This document shows, piece after piece, positions 33,315 through 42,300 of a stretch of DNA of 64,000 nt. Origin of the DNA: Pseudonocardia asaccharolytica DSM 44247 = NBRC 16224. GTDB lineage: Bacteria; Actinomycetota; Actinomycetes; Mycobacteriales; Pseudonocardiaceae. Location of the stretch: contig NZ_AUII01000004.1 in assembly GCF_000423625.1 (NCBI RefSeq), positions 238,509 to 302,508 on the forward strand, written 5' to 3'. The notes beneath the pieces were generated by a model. It saw only the letters and a program-made list of their open reading frames with translations. It searched no databases and was not told where the DNA came from. Positions within the stretch are counted from its first letter, which is position 1; each line of letters opens with the position of its first letter. A program made the translations under genes and the position numbers.

Positions 33315-34589
33315 GTGGACGAGTACCTTCGACGCACCGTCGATGACGAGCTCGACGAGCTCCTGCCGGAGCTCCCCGCGATCGCCATCGATGGGCCGAA
33401 GGGTGTCGGGAAGACCGCGACGGCCCTGCGGCGTGCCGCGACCGTCCACCGCCTGGACGACCCGCGGCAGCGCGAGGTGCTCGCCGCGGACCCGGACCGC
33501 CTCGTGGCCGGCGCGCCACCGGTGCTGATCGACGAGTGGCAGCGGTTCCCGTACGGCTGGGATCTCGTGCACCGCGCGGTCGACGCAGGCGCCGGGGGCG
33601 GCCGTTACCTGCTCACCGGCTCGGCGGTACCGCTGGAGCAGCCGACACATTGGGGCGCGGGCCGGATCGTGACCTTGCGGATGAGGCCGTTGAGCCTTGC
33701 CGAGCGCGGACTCGTCCCGCCGACCGTGAGCCTCGCAGAACTGCTCAGCGGAGCGCGTCCGCCCGTGGCAGGGTCGTCGCCGCTCGGACTCGCCGACTAC
33801 GCGGAGGAGATCGTCGGATCGGGCCTGCCCGATCTGCGCGGCAAGGCGGGCCGCGCCAGGCGTGCCCGGCTCGACGGCTACCTCGACCGCATCGTCGAGC
33901 GGGACTTTGCCGATCAGGGACGGCCGTTGCGGGATCCGCGCGGCCTGCGGCGGTGGCTGGCGGCATACGCCGCTGCCACGGCGACCACGGCGTCCCTGGA
34001 GACGATCAGGGGGGCCGCCGCCGGCGCCAACGATGCGGTCCCGAGCCGGCCGACGACGCTCCACTACCGGCAGGTCCTGGAGCAGTTGTGGATCCTTGAC
34101 CCGGTGGAGGCCTGGCTGCCCACCCGCAACCATCTGGCGCGGCTGGCGGCGCCGCCCAAGCACCACCTCGCCGACCCCGCGCTCGCCGCCCGGCTGCTCG
34201 GCGCCGACGTCGACGCGCTGCTGCAGGCCGATCCGCTCGGGCCGCCGGTGCCGCGCGACGGTCCGCTGCTGGGCAAGCTGTTCGAGTCGCTGGTCGCGCT
34301 CGGGGTGCGGGTGGCCGCCCAGGCGGCCGAGGCCAGGGTCCGGCACCTGCGGACCAAGGGTGGTGAGCGGGAGATCGACCTGATCGTCGAGCGGGCCGAG
34401 GGACGGGTGGTGGCGATCGAGGTCAAGCTCGGCGCGATCGTCGACGACCGCGACGTGCGGCATCTGCACTGGCTCGCCGGGGCGTTGGGCCCCGACCTGC
34501 TCGACGCCGTCATCGTCACCACCGGCTGGGAGGCCTACCGGCGAACCGACGGCATCGCGATCGTCCCCGCGGCGCTGCTTGGGCCCTGA
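33315..34589 (+). CDS. AAA ATPase with DUF4143 domain
   Basis: 424 residues. An N-terminal AAA_14 P-loop, AIDGPKGVGKTATAL (about residues 24-38), with a Walker-B-like VLIDEWQRFP (~75), is followed by a middle helical part and a DUF4143 domain with LGKLFESLVALGVR and a nuclease-like GGEREIDLIVERAEGRVVAIEVKLG (D-ExK arrangement, ~355-380). Such proteins are common solitary accessory genes of unknown function; the D-ExK core suggests a nuclease relative. Three 23-bp repeats precede it. Its 3' end overlaps the convergent doc gene by 55 bases. Confidence 0.8.
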   Translation: MDEYLRRTVDDELDELLPELPAIAIDGPKGVGKTATALRRAATVHRLDDPRQREVLAADPDRLVAGAPPVLIDEWQRFPYGWDLVHRAVDAGAGGGRYLLTGSAVPLEQPTHWGAGRIVTLRMRPLSLAERGLVPPTVSLAELLSGARPPVAGSSPLGLADYAEEIVGSGLPDLRGKAGRARRARLDGYLDRIVERDFADQGRPLRDPRGLRRWLAAYAAATATTASLETIRGAAAGANDAVPSRPTTLHYRQVLEQLWILDPVEAWLPTRNHLARLAAPPKHHLADPALAARLLGADVDALLQADPLGPPVPRDGPLLGKLFESLVALGVRVAAQAAEARVRHLRTKGGEREIDLIVERAEGRVVAIEVKLGAIVDDRDVRHLHWLAGALGPDLLDAVIVTTGWEAYRRTDGIAIVPAALLGP

Positions 34590-34978
34590 CGTCCGAGCGC
34601 CGCCGGGTGGGTGATCGCCGCGAGCCGCTCGGCGATCGTCTCGACGTCGCCGAGGCTGCCGTCGGCCGCCGCCATCACGAGGTCGAACAGATCGTCGTCG
34701 GGAGCGTCCACGTCGTATCCGTTGAGCCACAGGAATACCGCGGTCGCCTGCCAGGCCAGCCGCTTGTCGCCGTCGACCAGCGCGTGGTTGCGGACCAGGG
34801 AGTGCAGCAGCGCGGCCGCCTTGCCGTGCAGGCTCGGGTAGGCGTCGGCACCGAACACGGTGGCCTGCGGCCGGGCCAGAGCCGACTCCAGCAGCCCGTA
34901 GTCGCGCACCGCTACCTCGGACCCGACGGCGCGCGCGGCGATGAGCAGCAACGAGTCCAGCGTCAGGTACTCGGTCAC
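34535..34978 (-). CDS. doc: Doc-type toxin of a type II toxin-antitoxin pair
   Basis: 147 residues, Fic/Doc fold. The signature HALVDGDKRLAW corresponds to HxFx(D/E)GNKR with Asp in place of the Asn. Doc kinases phosphorylate EF-Tu and stop translation. GTG 34978 overlaps the antitoxin stop by 4 bases. The family usually ends near ERLAAITHP; here about 20 extra residues run into the antisense of the DUF4143 gene, which hints that an original stop was lost by insertion or rearrangement. Confidence 0.82.
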   Translation of the reverse strand: MTEYLTLDSLLLIAARAVGSEVAVRDYGLLESALARPQATVFGADAYPSLHGKAAALLHSLVRNHALVDGDKRLAWQATAVFLWLNGYDVDAPDDDLFDLVMAAADGSLGDVETIAERLAAITHPAALGRQGPSSAAGTIAMPSVRR

Positions 34979-35181
34979 GCCCGACCGAGCCGGTCCAGCA
35001 GATCGGCGTATCGGGGGGTGAGCACGTCGAGCGCCTCCTCGACCCGCGCGAGGTGCCCGCGGCGGCTCACGTACTCGCGCACCGCCTGCCGGGCCACGTC
35101 CTGCATCGAACGGTGCTCGGCCTCGGCCTGCCGGCGCAGCGCCTCGGCCTCCTCGTCGGTGAGCCGCAGGGTCATCGCCAT
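34975..35181 (-). CDS. Ribbon-helix-helix antitoxin of the Doc pair
   Basis: 68 residues. MTLRLTDEEAEALRRQAEAE is a ribbon-helix-helix N-terminus, followed by HRSMQDVARQAVREYVSRR; the C-terminal helix would thread the toxin. It precedes doc with a GTGA overlap, the normal antitoxin-toxin order, and should autorepress its promoter around 35185-35215. ATG 35181 and ATG 35175 are both possible. Confidence 0.78.
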   Translation of the reverse strand: MAMTLRLTDEEAEALRRQAEAEHRSMQDVARQAVREYVSRRGHLARVEEALDVLTPRYADLLDRLGRA

Positions 35182-35281
35182 CGCCGCATGATACCGAACT
35201 GATACCGGATCGGAGAGGTTGATCCGGGGCCGACGCCGCGGGCCGGCGGCCGGGGTACGGGCGGGTACGCAACCTCCGCAC

Positions 35282-35893
35282 TCACCGCAGCGGCGGCAGG
35301 TTGGACAGCACGGCTTCGACCATCCTGCGGGAGCGCTCGCAGGGGTCGGGCAGGGGCCGGCCGGCGAGGTTGCCGTCCGCGGAGAGCAGTTGGTACTCGG
35401 CCACGGCGACGTAGAGCGAACAGCGGCCGTCGGCGTTGCCGTCGGCCCGGACGGCGGGATGGCCGGCGACCTCGCGGGATTCGAACACCGCGAACGTGTC
35501 CCGGAGCCGGTAGATGTGCTCCAGGCCGCGGACCTCGATATCGTCCGCGATCGTGATCCCGGCGGGTTCGCCCACCGTGGTGGACCTCCAGGTGCAGAGC
35601 CGCCCGGTGCCGACGGCCTTTGACTCGGCCGTCTCGGGCCGCAGCCCCAGCGCGGTGAGCTGGGCCGGGGTGAGCAGCTCGCAGGTTCCGATGCCGCGCG
35701 CGTCCTTGGGACGCGGCACCCGCGGGGCCTCGTCGCCGGACCGTGCGGCCGAGGGCGCCGAGGCCGGGGCCGGGGAGGCCGCGGCGGGCGGGGCCGGCGC
35801 GCCGCGGTCGGCGGAGGCCGGGGCGGCGCAGCCGGCCAGGGCCGCCGTGCACGTCATCAACGCTACGACCGCGGCGCCGCGGCCGCGCCTCAC
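35282..35893 (-). CDS. DUF3558 family lipoprotein
   Basis: 203 residues. Signal peptide with lipobox LAGC (Cys about residue 22), then an Ala/Pro/Ser-rich linker and a DUF3558 domain (GTCELLTPAQLTALGL, CTWRS, VAEYQLL, NLPPL). Exported and lipid-anchored; function unknown in these families. GTG 35893 overlaps the upstream stop by 4 bases. The protein family is common in Pseudonocardiales. Confidence 0.8.
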   Translation of the reverse strand: MRRGRGAAVVALMTCTAALAGCAAPASADRGAPAPPAAASPAPASAPSAARSGDEAPRVPRPKDARGIGTCELLTPAQLTALGLRPETAESKAVGTGRLCTWRSTTVGEPAGITIADDIEVRGLEHIYRLRDTFAVFESREVAGHPAVRADGNADGRCSLYVAVAEYQLLSADGNLAGRPLPDPCERSRRMVEAVLSNLPPLR

Positions 35894-36312
35894 CCGCGCC
35901 GTCCGGCGTTCGCCTCGTCCGCGGCCCGATAGGCCGCCAGCTGCCGGGACAATGCGTCGCGGGTCTGCTCCAGCTGCCCTAGCCACGCCGCCACATAGGT
36001 CTCCGCCCGCCGGCCCATGAGCGCGGCGTTGCGGGCCACGTTCCGGCTCACCTCGTCCTCGCTGGGCGGGACGAGCAGCGACCCCTGAAGCGGTAGCAGC
36101 CCCAGCCGCAGGTCGTCGATGATCCTCCCCAGATCGTCGATACACCGCTGCGCCCGCTCGGGATCGACCACGAACGCTCCCGCCGGCACCGCGTCGGGGA
36201 CCGACGCCGCCGACGCGACCAAGATCGCGCGCTGGACCTCCCGGCCCGTCGCCCGCCCCAGCCCGAACACCCGGTCGATCGCGACACCCCGCGGCCCCGT
36301 CATGGCGGACAT
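35890..36312 (-). CDS. Hypothetical helical protein paired with DUF3558 lipoprotein
   Basis: 140 residues from ATG 36312 (ATG 36303 also possible; the frame stays open to 36387). Mostly alpha-helical with [38 protein letters not shown] and an Arg/Ala-rich C-terminal helix. No signal peptide or known domain. It overlaps the DUF3558 gene and must be cotranscribed with it. Size and helix content recall ESX-like or PE-like small partners, but nothing specific supports that. Confidence 0.55.
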   Translation of the reverse strand: MSAMTGPRGVAIDRVFGLGRATGREVQRAILVASAASVPDAVPAGAFVVDPERAQRCIDDLGRIIDDLRLGLLPLQGSLLVPPSEDEVSRNVARNAALMGRRAETYVAAWLGQLEQTRDALSRQLAAYRAADEANAGRRG

Positions 36313-36360
36313 CCTGGCAGGGCGAACCCGGATCCCGGGCCGTTTCGCGCCAACCCATCC

Positions 36361-36421
36361 GTCGACAACGAACTTGTGGTGATCCACAAGCCCTTTTGAT
36401 CAGCGCAAGTTCGTTGTCGAC
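36361..36421. repeat. Nested inverted repeats before hisH
   Basis: Outer arms 36361-36376 and 36406-36421 are perfectly complementary (16 bp). Inside, CTTGTGG (36373-36379) and CCACAAG (36384-36390) form a second hairpin that shares four bases with the outer left arm, so the two folds compete. A CCCTTTTG stretch follows the inner hairpin. Terminator, attenuator-like switch or insertion-edge repeat are all possible. Confidence 0.5.
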
Positions 36422-36449
36422 GCGATCGGGGACGGGGCGGCCGGGCGCA

Positions 36450-36455
36450 TATCCT
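36450..36455 (+). promoter_or_regulatory. -10 box for leaderless hisH
   Basis: TATCCT lies 6 bases before GTG 36462. It gives the separated hisHAFI block its own promoter. Confidence 0.45.
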
Positions 36456-36461
36456 GACCTC

Positions 36462-37097
36462 GTGACGCGGATCGTCGTGCTGGACTACGGATCGGGCAAC
36501 CTGCGCTCCGCGGAACGCGCGCTGCGCCGCGTCGGCGCCGAGGTGACGGTGACGGCCGACGCCGGCGCCGCGCTCGCGGCCGACGGCCTGGTCGTTCCGG
36601 GGGTCGGCGCGTTCGCCGCCTGCATGGCCGGCCTCGCCGGTGTCGACGGGCCGCGGATCATCGAACGCAGGCTCGCCGGGGGCCGCCCGGTCCTCGGGAT
36701 CTGCGTGGGCATGCAGGTGCTGTTCGACCACGGGGTCGAATGGGGCGAGCACACCGATGGCTGCGGGCAGTGGCCCGGAACCGTCGAGCGGATCAAGGCC
36801 GGCGTGCTCCCGCACATGGGCTGGAACACCGTGCGGGCCCCGAGCGGCTCCGTCCTGTTCTCCGGCCTGGACGCCGACACGCGCTTCTACTTCGTGCACT
36901 CGTTCGGGGTGCGGCGCTGGGAGCCGGCGGCGTCGAGCGTGCTCCGTCCGCCGCTGGTCGCCTGGGCCCACCACGGCGAGGACTTCGTCGCCGCCGTCGA
37001 GAACGGTGCGCTCGCGGCCACCCAGTTCCACCCCGAGAAGTCCGGCGACGCGGGCGCGACGGTGCTGCGGAACTGGCTGCGCGACGTCGTCGGCTAG
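36462..37097 (+). CDS. hisH: Imidazole glycerol phosphate synthase, glutaminase subunit
   Basis: 211 residues, class I glutamine amidotransferase. The catalytic Cys is in [12 protein letters not shown] (about residue 83) and the His-Glu pair in [13 protein letters not shown]. It feeds ammonia to HisF. Its start is 12.5 kb from hisB although the two are normally adjacent. Confidence 0.95.
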   Translation: MTRIVVLDYGSGNLRSAERALRRVGAEVTVTADAGAALAADGLVVPGVGAFAACMAGLAGVDGPRIIERRLAGGRPVLGICVGMQVLFDHGVEWGEHTDGCGQWPGTVERIKAGVLPHMGWNTVRAPSGSVLFSGLDADTRFYFVHSFGVRRWEPAASSVLRPPLVAWAHHGEDFVAAVENGALAATQFHPEKSGDAGATVLRNWLRDVVG

Positions 37098-37128
37098 GCG
37101 CCATCACACCGTCGGTAGGCTGCCCGAC

Positions 37129-37875
37129 GTGAGCTTCACGTTGCTGCCCGCGGTCGACGTCGCCGACGGCCAGGCCGTCCGCCTGGTACAGGGCGAGGCC
37201 GGCACCGAGACCGGCTACGGCGACCCGCTCGAGGCCGCCCTGACCTGGCAGCGCGACGGCGCCGAATGGATTCACCTCGTCGACCTCGACGCGGCGTTCG
37301 GCCGCGGTTCCAACGCCGAGCTGCTGGCCGGCGTGGTCGGACAGCTCGACGTGGCCGTCGAGCTGTCCGGCGGCATCCGCGACGACGAGTCGCTGCGGCG
37401 CGCGCTGGCCACCGGATGCGCCAGGGTCAACCTCGGCACCGCCGCGCTGGAAGACCCCGACTGGTGCGCCCGGGCGATCGCCGCGCACGGCGAGCGCATC
37501 GCCGTCGGCCTCGACGTCCGGATCACCGAGCGTGGCCATCGGCTCGCCGCCCGGGGCTGGACCACCGACGGCGGCGACCTCTGGGAGGTCCTCGCCCGCC
37601 TCGACCGCGACGGCTGCGCCCGCTACGTCGTCACCGACGTCAGCAAGGACGGTACGCTGCGCGGCCCGAACGTCGAGCTGCTGCGCGACGTGTCGAAGGC
37701 GACCCCCGCGCCGATCATCGCGTCCGGCGGCGTCGCCGAGGTGTCCGACCTGGTCACGCTGGCCGAGACGGCCGCGGCGGGAGCCAACATCGAGGGCTCG
37801 ATCGTCGGCAAGGCGCTGTATGCCGGCCGGTTCACGCTGCCCGAGGCGCTGGCCGCGGTACGGGCGGCGGGCTGA
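37129..37875 (+). CDS. hisA: ProFAR isomerase (HisA/PriA type)
   Basis: 248 residues, TIM barrel. Two phosphate-binding half-barrels carry [16 protein letters not shown] and [13 protein letters not shown]; the catalytic Asp pair lies in [10 protein letters not shown] and [14 protein letters not shown]. In actinobacteria lacking trpF this protein (PriA) also isomerises phosphoribosylanthranilate, and no trpF lies with the trp operon here, so dual function is likely. TAGGCT 7 bases before GTG 37129 suggests an extra leaderless start. Confidence 0.94.
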   Translation: MSFTLLPAVDVADGQAVRLVQGEAGTETGYGDPLEAALTWQRDGAEWIHLVDLDAAFGRGSNAELLAGVVGQLDVAVELSGGIRDDESLRRALATGCARVNLGTAALEDPDWCARAIAAHGERIAVGLDVRITERGHRLAARGWTTDGGDLWEVLARLDRDGCARYVVTDVSKDGTLRGPNVELLRDVSKATPAPIIASGGVAEVSDLVTLAETAAAGANIEGSIVGKALYAGRFTLPEALAAVRAAG

Positions 37876-37876
37876 G

Positions 37877-38647
37877 ATGGGCGTCGCGGTCCGCGTCATC
37901 CCCTGCCTGGACGTGGACGCGGGCCGGGTGGTCAAAGGCGTCAACTTCCGGGAGCTGCGCGACGCGGGCGACCCGGTCGAGATGGCCGCCGTCTACGACG
38001 CGGAGGGCGCGGACGAGCTGACCTTCCTCGATGTCACCGCGTCGTCGGGGGAGCGGGAGACGATGTACGACGTCGTCCGGCGCACCGCCGAGCAGGTGTT
38101 CATCCCGCTCACGGTCGGCGGCGGCGTCCGCTCGTGCGACGACGTCGACACCCTGCTGCGCTCCGGTGCGGACAAGGTCAGCATCAACACCGCGGCGATC
38201 GCCCGCCCCGAGCTGCTGGGCGAGGCGGCCCGTCGGTTCGGTTCGCAGTGCATCGTGCTGTCGGTCGACGCCCGCCGGGTCACGGGCGGCGCGCCCACCC
38301 CGTCGGGCTTCGAGGTCACCACCCACGGCGGGCGGCGCGGCACCGGCATCGACGCCATCGAATGGGCCGCGCGCGGCCAGGAGCTCGGGGTCGGGGAGAT
38401 CCTGCTCAACTCGATGGACGCCGACGGCACCCGCGCGGGGTTCGACCTGGAGATGATCGAGCGGGTGCGCACGGTCGTGGACGTCCCGGTGATCGCGAGC
38501 GGTGGCGCCGGGAAGGTCGAGGATTTCGTGCCGGCCGTGCGGGCCGGGGCCGACGCCGTGCTCGCGGCGAGCGTGTTCCACTTCGGGGTGCTGCGCATCG
38601 GTGAGGTCAAGGACGCGCTGCGGGCCGGCGGCGTGGAGGTCCGGTGA
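37877..38647 (+). CDS. hisF: Imidazole glycerol phosphate synthase, cyclase subunit
   Basis: 256 residues, TIM barrel. Catalytic aspartates in [16 protein letters not shown] and [25 protein letters not shown] and [13 protein letters not shown] bind phosphate. It follows hisA by one base; no impA lies between them, unlike mycobacteria. It overlaps hisI by 4 bases. Confidence 0.96.
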   Translation: MGVAVRVIPCLDVDAGRVVKGVNFRELRDAGDPVEMAAVYDAEGADELTFLDVTASSGERETMYDVVRRTAEQVFIPLTVGGGVRSCDDVDTLLRSGADKVSINTAAIARPELLGEAARRFGSQCIVLSVDARRVTGGAPTPSGFEVTTHGGRRGTGIDAIEWAARGQELGVGEILLNSMDADGTRAGFDLEMIERVRTVVDVPVIASGGAGKVEDFVPAVRAGADAVLAASVFHFGVLRIGEVKDALRAGGVEVR

Positions 38648-39030
38648 GCGAGTCGTCGGCACCCAGTGCCAGGGTCGAGCGGTCGCGGCTGGACCCGGCG
38701 ATCGCCGCCCGGCTCAAACGCAACGCCGAGGGGCTGGTCTGCGCGGTCGTGCAGGCTCGGGACACTGGTGAGGTGCTGATGGTCGCCTGGATGGACGACG
38801 AGGCGCTGCACCGCACGCTCACCACCGGCCGCGCGACGTACTGGTCGCGTTCGCGCGGGGAGTACTGGGTCAAGGGCGCCACCTCCGGTCACGTGCAGCA
38901 CGTGCACGAGGTGCGCCTGGACTGCGACGGCGACGCGCTGCTCGTCCTCGTCGACCAGACCGGGCCCGCCTGCCACACCGGCGCCCGTACCTGCTTCCGG
39001 GCGGCTGCACCGCTCGTGAGCGGCGAGTAA
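38644..39030 (+). CDS. hisI: Phosphoribosyl-AMP cyclohydrolase
   Basis: 128 residues, single-domain HisI. Zinc and magnesium ligands appear in [27 protein letters not shown] and [12 protein letters not shown]. It opens the purine ring of PR-AMP. The last codons (VSGE, stop) lie inside a perfect 42-bp palindrome that also encodes VSGE and the stop of the convergent gene. Confidence 0.95.
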   Translation: MSESSAPSARVERSRLDPAIAARLKRNAEGLVCAVVQARDTGEVLMVAWMDDEALHRTLTTGRATYWSRSRGEYWVKGATSGHVQHVHEVRLDCDGDALLVLVDQTGPACHTGARTCFRAAAPLVSGE

Positions 39031-39056
39031 CGCTGCAGCGTTACTCGCCGCTCACG
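39015..39056. terminator. Perfect 42-bp palindrome shared by two convergent gene ends
   Basis: Both strands read identically through 42 bases centred on CTGCAG (39033-39038). The palindrome contains the stop codons of hisI (39028-39030) and of the convergent gene (39041-39043), so both proteins end in VSGE. It should form a very stable hairpin on either transcript, a bidirectional terminator. Confidence 0.7.
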
Positions 39057-39955
39057 GGGCGCGTCAGCGCCAGCAGAGCGGCGACGGCCAGGGCGAACCC
39101 GCCGAGCAGCCCGGTGAGCTGGGCCATTCCCGTCAGTGGGGCCCCGGCGACGGACAGCGTGGTCGCGCCCATCGTCGTCACCGCCGCCCACAACCCCCAG
39201 GAGAACATCGCCGCGCTGCCGGTCCACGCGCCCACCGCCGCGAGCCAGCGCCGTCGCGCCGTACCGCGCACGAGTGCCAGCACACCAGCCGAACCGGCCA
39301 CGGCGAGCCCGGCATTGATCGTCTGCACCCCCATGGTGATCACGTCCGCGGAGATCACTCCGTTGATCAGGTGCAGGCCCGCGCTCAGCCCCGCCAGCAC
39401 CGCACCACCCCAGGCCGCGCTGCGCGCCGGCGGAGCCTGCGCCGCGGCCACCCCGCCGCGCTCGACCTCGGCCGACCAGCGATCCCGCGCGTAGAGCACG
39501 AACGCGAGCAGCAGGAACACACCCTGCCAGGCGAATCCCCCGTAGACCATGGGCCGCACCCAGCCCTCCAGCGGGAGGTCCTGGGCTGCGACCGGCGGTG
39601 AGGTCAGCGCCGACAGCAGGGTGGCCGGGAGGATCGCCGCGACCATCGGCAGCAGGAACCCCGTCCCGACCCACGTCGGGAGGAGGATCGCGACGCCCGG
39701 TACCCGCCGTCCCCACCGCTGCGTGAGCGCGAGCGCCAGCGCGATCACCGCCAGGTCCATCGCGACGGTGACGGCGTTGAGCACCACGATCGACCGGTCG
39801 TGCAGGAGCGCCGGGTCGCGCACGCCGACGGTGCTGCCCGTCAGCCACAGCGTCTTCAGACTCAGGTAAGGGACGGTGCCCGCGATCGCGGCCCAGCCGA
39901 GCGCCCGCCGAACCGGCTCGGGCGCCGTCGCCTCAGGGTGCCTCGTCGTCGTCAT
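39041..39955 (-). CDS. Eight-helix integral membrane protein
   Basis: 304 residues from ATG 39955 (ATG 39970 also possible). Eight predicted membrane helices, among them VVLNAVTVAMDLAVIALALA, an AWQGVFLLLAFVLYA helix and a final GGFALAVAALLAL. No charged active-site motif or transporter signature seen. It is divergent from a histidine kinase/response regulator pair, which may control it. Family not recognised. Confidence 0.6.
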   Translation of the reverse strand: MTTTRHPEATAPEPVRRALGWAAIAGTVPYLSLKTLWLTGSTVGVRDPALLHDRSIVVLNAVTVAMDLAVIALALALTQRWGRRVPGVAILLPTWVGTGFLLPMVAAILPATLLSALTSPPVAAQDLPLEGWVRPMVYGGFAWQGVFLLLAFVLYARDRWSAEVERGGVAAAQAPPARSAAWGGAVLAGLSAGLHLINGVISADVITMGVQTINAGLAVAGSAGVLALVRGTARRRWLAAVGAWTGSAAMFSWGLWAAVTTMGATTLSVAGAPLTGMAQLTGLLGGFALAVAALLALTRPVSGE

Positions 39956-40076
39956 GCCGGAAACTGTCATGCCGGAAACGCTCGTCCGCGCGCGCCCGGG
40001 CGACTCCCGCCGCCGGAGGATCCGGCTCCCTCCCGCGGGGGAGCGGCGCCCGCCCCGTCTCTGCCACGATCGGGGA

Positions 40077-41318
40077 GTGCCGGTCCTGCGCCGCCTCGCC
40101 GCGCCGATCACCAGCGGGCGGACGTACCGACGGTACGTGCACCTGCTGCTCGGCGCGGTGCTTGCGTTGCCCTATCTCGCGCTGACCTGGCTGTTCGTCA
40201 CCTCGGTGAGCTCGGATGGGCTGGACGCGGCGGCGCTCGGACCGCTGCTCGCGCTGGCCGCCGCGGCGGCGGTGGCGGTCGTGCTGGTGCCCGGAGTCCG
40301 GGCACTGGAGGTGACCGCGGCCCGCGCGCTGCTGGACGTCGACCTTCCGGACCCGGATCCCGAATCGCTCACCTCCTGGTCGGGGCGGCGCCGCGCGGTG
40401 GTGTGGCTGCTGCTGAACATGCTGCTCGGCGTGCTGATCGCGGTGCTCACCCTGATCGCGGCGCCGAGCCTCGTGGGCTTCCTGCTGGCGCCGTGGCGGG
40501 ACCTCCCCACGCTGCCCACGGGCCCCGCCGCGGCGTGGACCCCCGTCGTCGGGCTGCTGTTCGTTCCGGCGTTGCTCTACGCCGTCGCCGGGGCGGGGGA
40601 GATGCTGGCCCGGCTCGCGCCCCGGCTGCTCGGCCCGACGACCGAAGAGCGGCTCGCGGGCGAGCTCGCCGACGCCCTGCACGCCGCCGACGCGCTGGCC
40701 GAACGCAACCGGCTGGCCCGCGAACTGCACGACTCGGTGGGGCATGCGCTCACCGTGACCACCCTGCAGGCCGGGGCGGCCGCCCGGCTGCTCGACTCCG
40801 ATCCCGAGTTCGTCCGGCGCGCGCTGGAGGCCATCGCCGACGCCGGGCGCGCGGCCCTGGACGATCTCGACCACGTCCTCGGGCTGCTCCGCGAGGGCGG
40901 TGACGGGGGCGGGGGCGGGGGCGCACCCGCCCCGCAGCCCGACCTCACCGACCTCGCCCGCCTGCTCGACGGCGCCCGCTCGGCGGGCGTGGACATCGAC
41001 GTGACGACCGCGGGCGACCTCGCGACGGTGCCCGCGGTGGTGTCCCGGGAGGCCTACCGGATCATCCAGGAGGGGCTGACCAACGCGTTGCGCCACGCCG
41101 GCCCGGTTCCGGTGGCCGTGCGGATCGACGCCGCTGTCGACGTCCTGGCGCTCACCGTGAGCAATCCCTTGCGTCGCAAAGGTTCCACGGCCGGCGGGGG
41201 ACGGGGGCTGCGGGGCATGGCCGAGCGGGTCCGGGTGCTGCGCGGCGAGCTGTCGGCCGGACCCGCCGACGGCTGCTGGCGTGTCACGGCGCGGCTGCCG
41301 CTGTCGGTGAGACGATGA
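40077..41318 (+). CDS. Two-component sensor histidine kinase (NarL type)
   Basis: 413 residues. N-terminal half has about five membrane helices; the dimerisation domain is HisKA_3 with phospho-acceptor His218 in RLARELHDSVGHALTV. The HATPase domain has an N-box YRIIQEGLTNALRHAG and a G-box GGGRGLRGMAERV. A Gly-rich linker (about residues 280-290) sits between them. GTG 40077 is the family-like start; the frame is open further upstream. Pairs with the regulator 7 bases downstream. Signal unknown. Confidence 0.88.
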   Translation: MPVLRRLAAPITSGRTYRRYVHLLLGAVLALPYLALTWLFVTSVSSDGLDAAALGPLLALAAAAAVAVVLVPGVRALEVTAARALLDVDLPDPDPESLTSWSGRRRAVVWLLLNMLLGVLIAVLTLIAAPSLVGFLLAPWRDLPTLPTGPAAAWTPVVGLLFVPALLYAVAGAGEMLARLAPRLLGPTTEERLAGELADALHAADALAERNRLARELHDSVGHALTVTTLQAGAAARLLDSDPEFVRRALEAIADAGRAALDDLDHVLGLLREGGDGGGGGGAPAPQPDLTDLARLLDGARSAGVDIDVTTAGDLATVPAVVSREAYRIIQEGLTNALRHAGPVPVAVRIDAAVDVLALTVSNPLRRKGSTAGGGRGLRGMAERVRVLRGELSAGPADGCWRVTARLPLSVRR

Positions 41319-41325
41319 TCGAACG

Positions 41326-41994
41326 GTGAGCTCCGGGAACCCGCCGATCGGTCTGCTGCTCGTCGACGACGAGGCCCTCGTCCGCGCCGGGCTGCGGGCG
41401 ATCCTGGATGCCGAGCCGGACCTCGAGGTGCTCGGCGAGGCCGCCGACGGCGCGGAGGTGCCCGGCCTGGTGCGCAGGCTGTGCCCGGACGTCGTGCTGA
41501 TGGACGTGCGGATGCCTGCGGTCGACGGCATCACCGCGACGCGGGCGCTGCTGCGCGGCGAGCACCCGCCGCGGGTGCTCATCCTCACCACGTTCGGCAA
41601 CGACGGCTACGTCTACGAGGCGCTGCGCGCCGGGGCGACCGGCTTCCTGTTGAAACGGGCCCGGCCCGCGGAGATCGTGCAGGCCGTGCGCACGGTGGCG
41701 GCGGGGGAGTCGCTGCTGTTCCCGGCCGCGGTGCGCGAGCTGGTCGCGACCCGTGGCCCGGTGGGCGGGGACGCGCTGCGCACCGCCGGGCTCACCGACC
41801 GCGAGGCCGAGGTGCTGCGGTACATGGCGCGCGGGCTGTCGAACGCGGAGATCGCCGCGGAGCTCATCGTCGGGGTGGAGACGGTGAAGACCCACGTCGG
41901 GAACGTGCTGGCCAAGCTGGGTGTGCGGGACCGTACGCAGGCCGTGGTGCGCGCCTACGAGTCCGGGTTCATCGACCCGCGCCGCCCGGCCTGA
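41326..41994 (+). CDS. NarL/FixJ-type response regulator
   Basis: 222 residues. Receiver domain with LLVDDEALVRAGL, phospho-Asp60 in VLMDVRMPAVDGI, Thr in ILTTF and Lys in FLLKRARP; LuxR-type helix-turn-helix with LTDREAEVLRYMARGLSNAEI and VKTHVGNVLAKLGVRDR. Cognate partner of the upstream kinase. Targets may include the divergent 8-TM protein. Confidence 0.9.
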   Translation: MSSGNPPIGLLLVDDEALVRAGLRAILDAEPDLEVLGEAADGAEVPGLVRRLCPDVVLMDVRMPAVDGITATRALLRGEHPPRVLILTTFGNDGYVYEALRAGATGFLLKRARPAEIVQAVRTVAAGESLLFPAAVRELVATRGPVGGDALRTAGLTDREAEVLRYMARGLSNAEIAAELIVGVETVKTHVGNVLAKLGVRDRTQAVVRAYESGFIDPRRPA

Positions 41995-42025
41995 ATCCTT
42001 CCGTGGTTGACCCGGGCGGTGCCCG

Positions 42026-42300
42026 TCCATCACATCACTGATTCATCAGGGTGCGGCTCCCGCAGAGGGTTCACGCAGCCCTGGGGATGAACCACGCTGG
42101 GCGAGGAGACGGTGGAAGCGGGGCTGGCTGCGATCCCCGGGGCGCATACCGGCTGGTGGCGCGACCGGGTGCATCTGGTGCTCGAGGCCGCTGGCCAACT
42201 GGGCCGCCCACTTCGCCGTCTGGGATGCCGCCCGGGCCGAGCAGGCCGCCACCGTCGACCTCACCGCCGCCCTCTTCGAGGAGCTGCGGAAGCTGCGCGG
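42026..42300 (+). other. Probable gene remnant, unassigned
   Basis: Between the response regulator and the HxlR gene (306 bases) the plus strand keeps two protein-like pieces in different frames: AGLAAIPGAHTGWWRDRVHL and, about 20 codons later, ANWAAHFAVWDAARAEQAAT continuing as LTAALFEELRKLRGQVATWKEL. No start or stop frames them. I cannot name the parent gene. Confidence 0.3.

Noticed and set aside
33315..34589. AAA-DUF4143 gene as part of the phenoloxidase cassette
   Set aside because: It has its own iteron promoter and a 102-base gap, and such genes are common solitary accessories.
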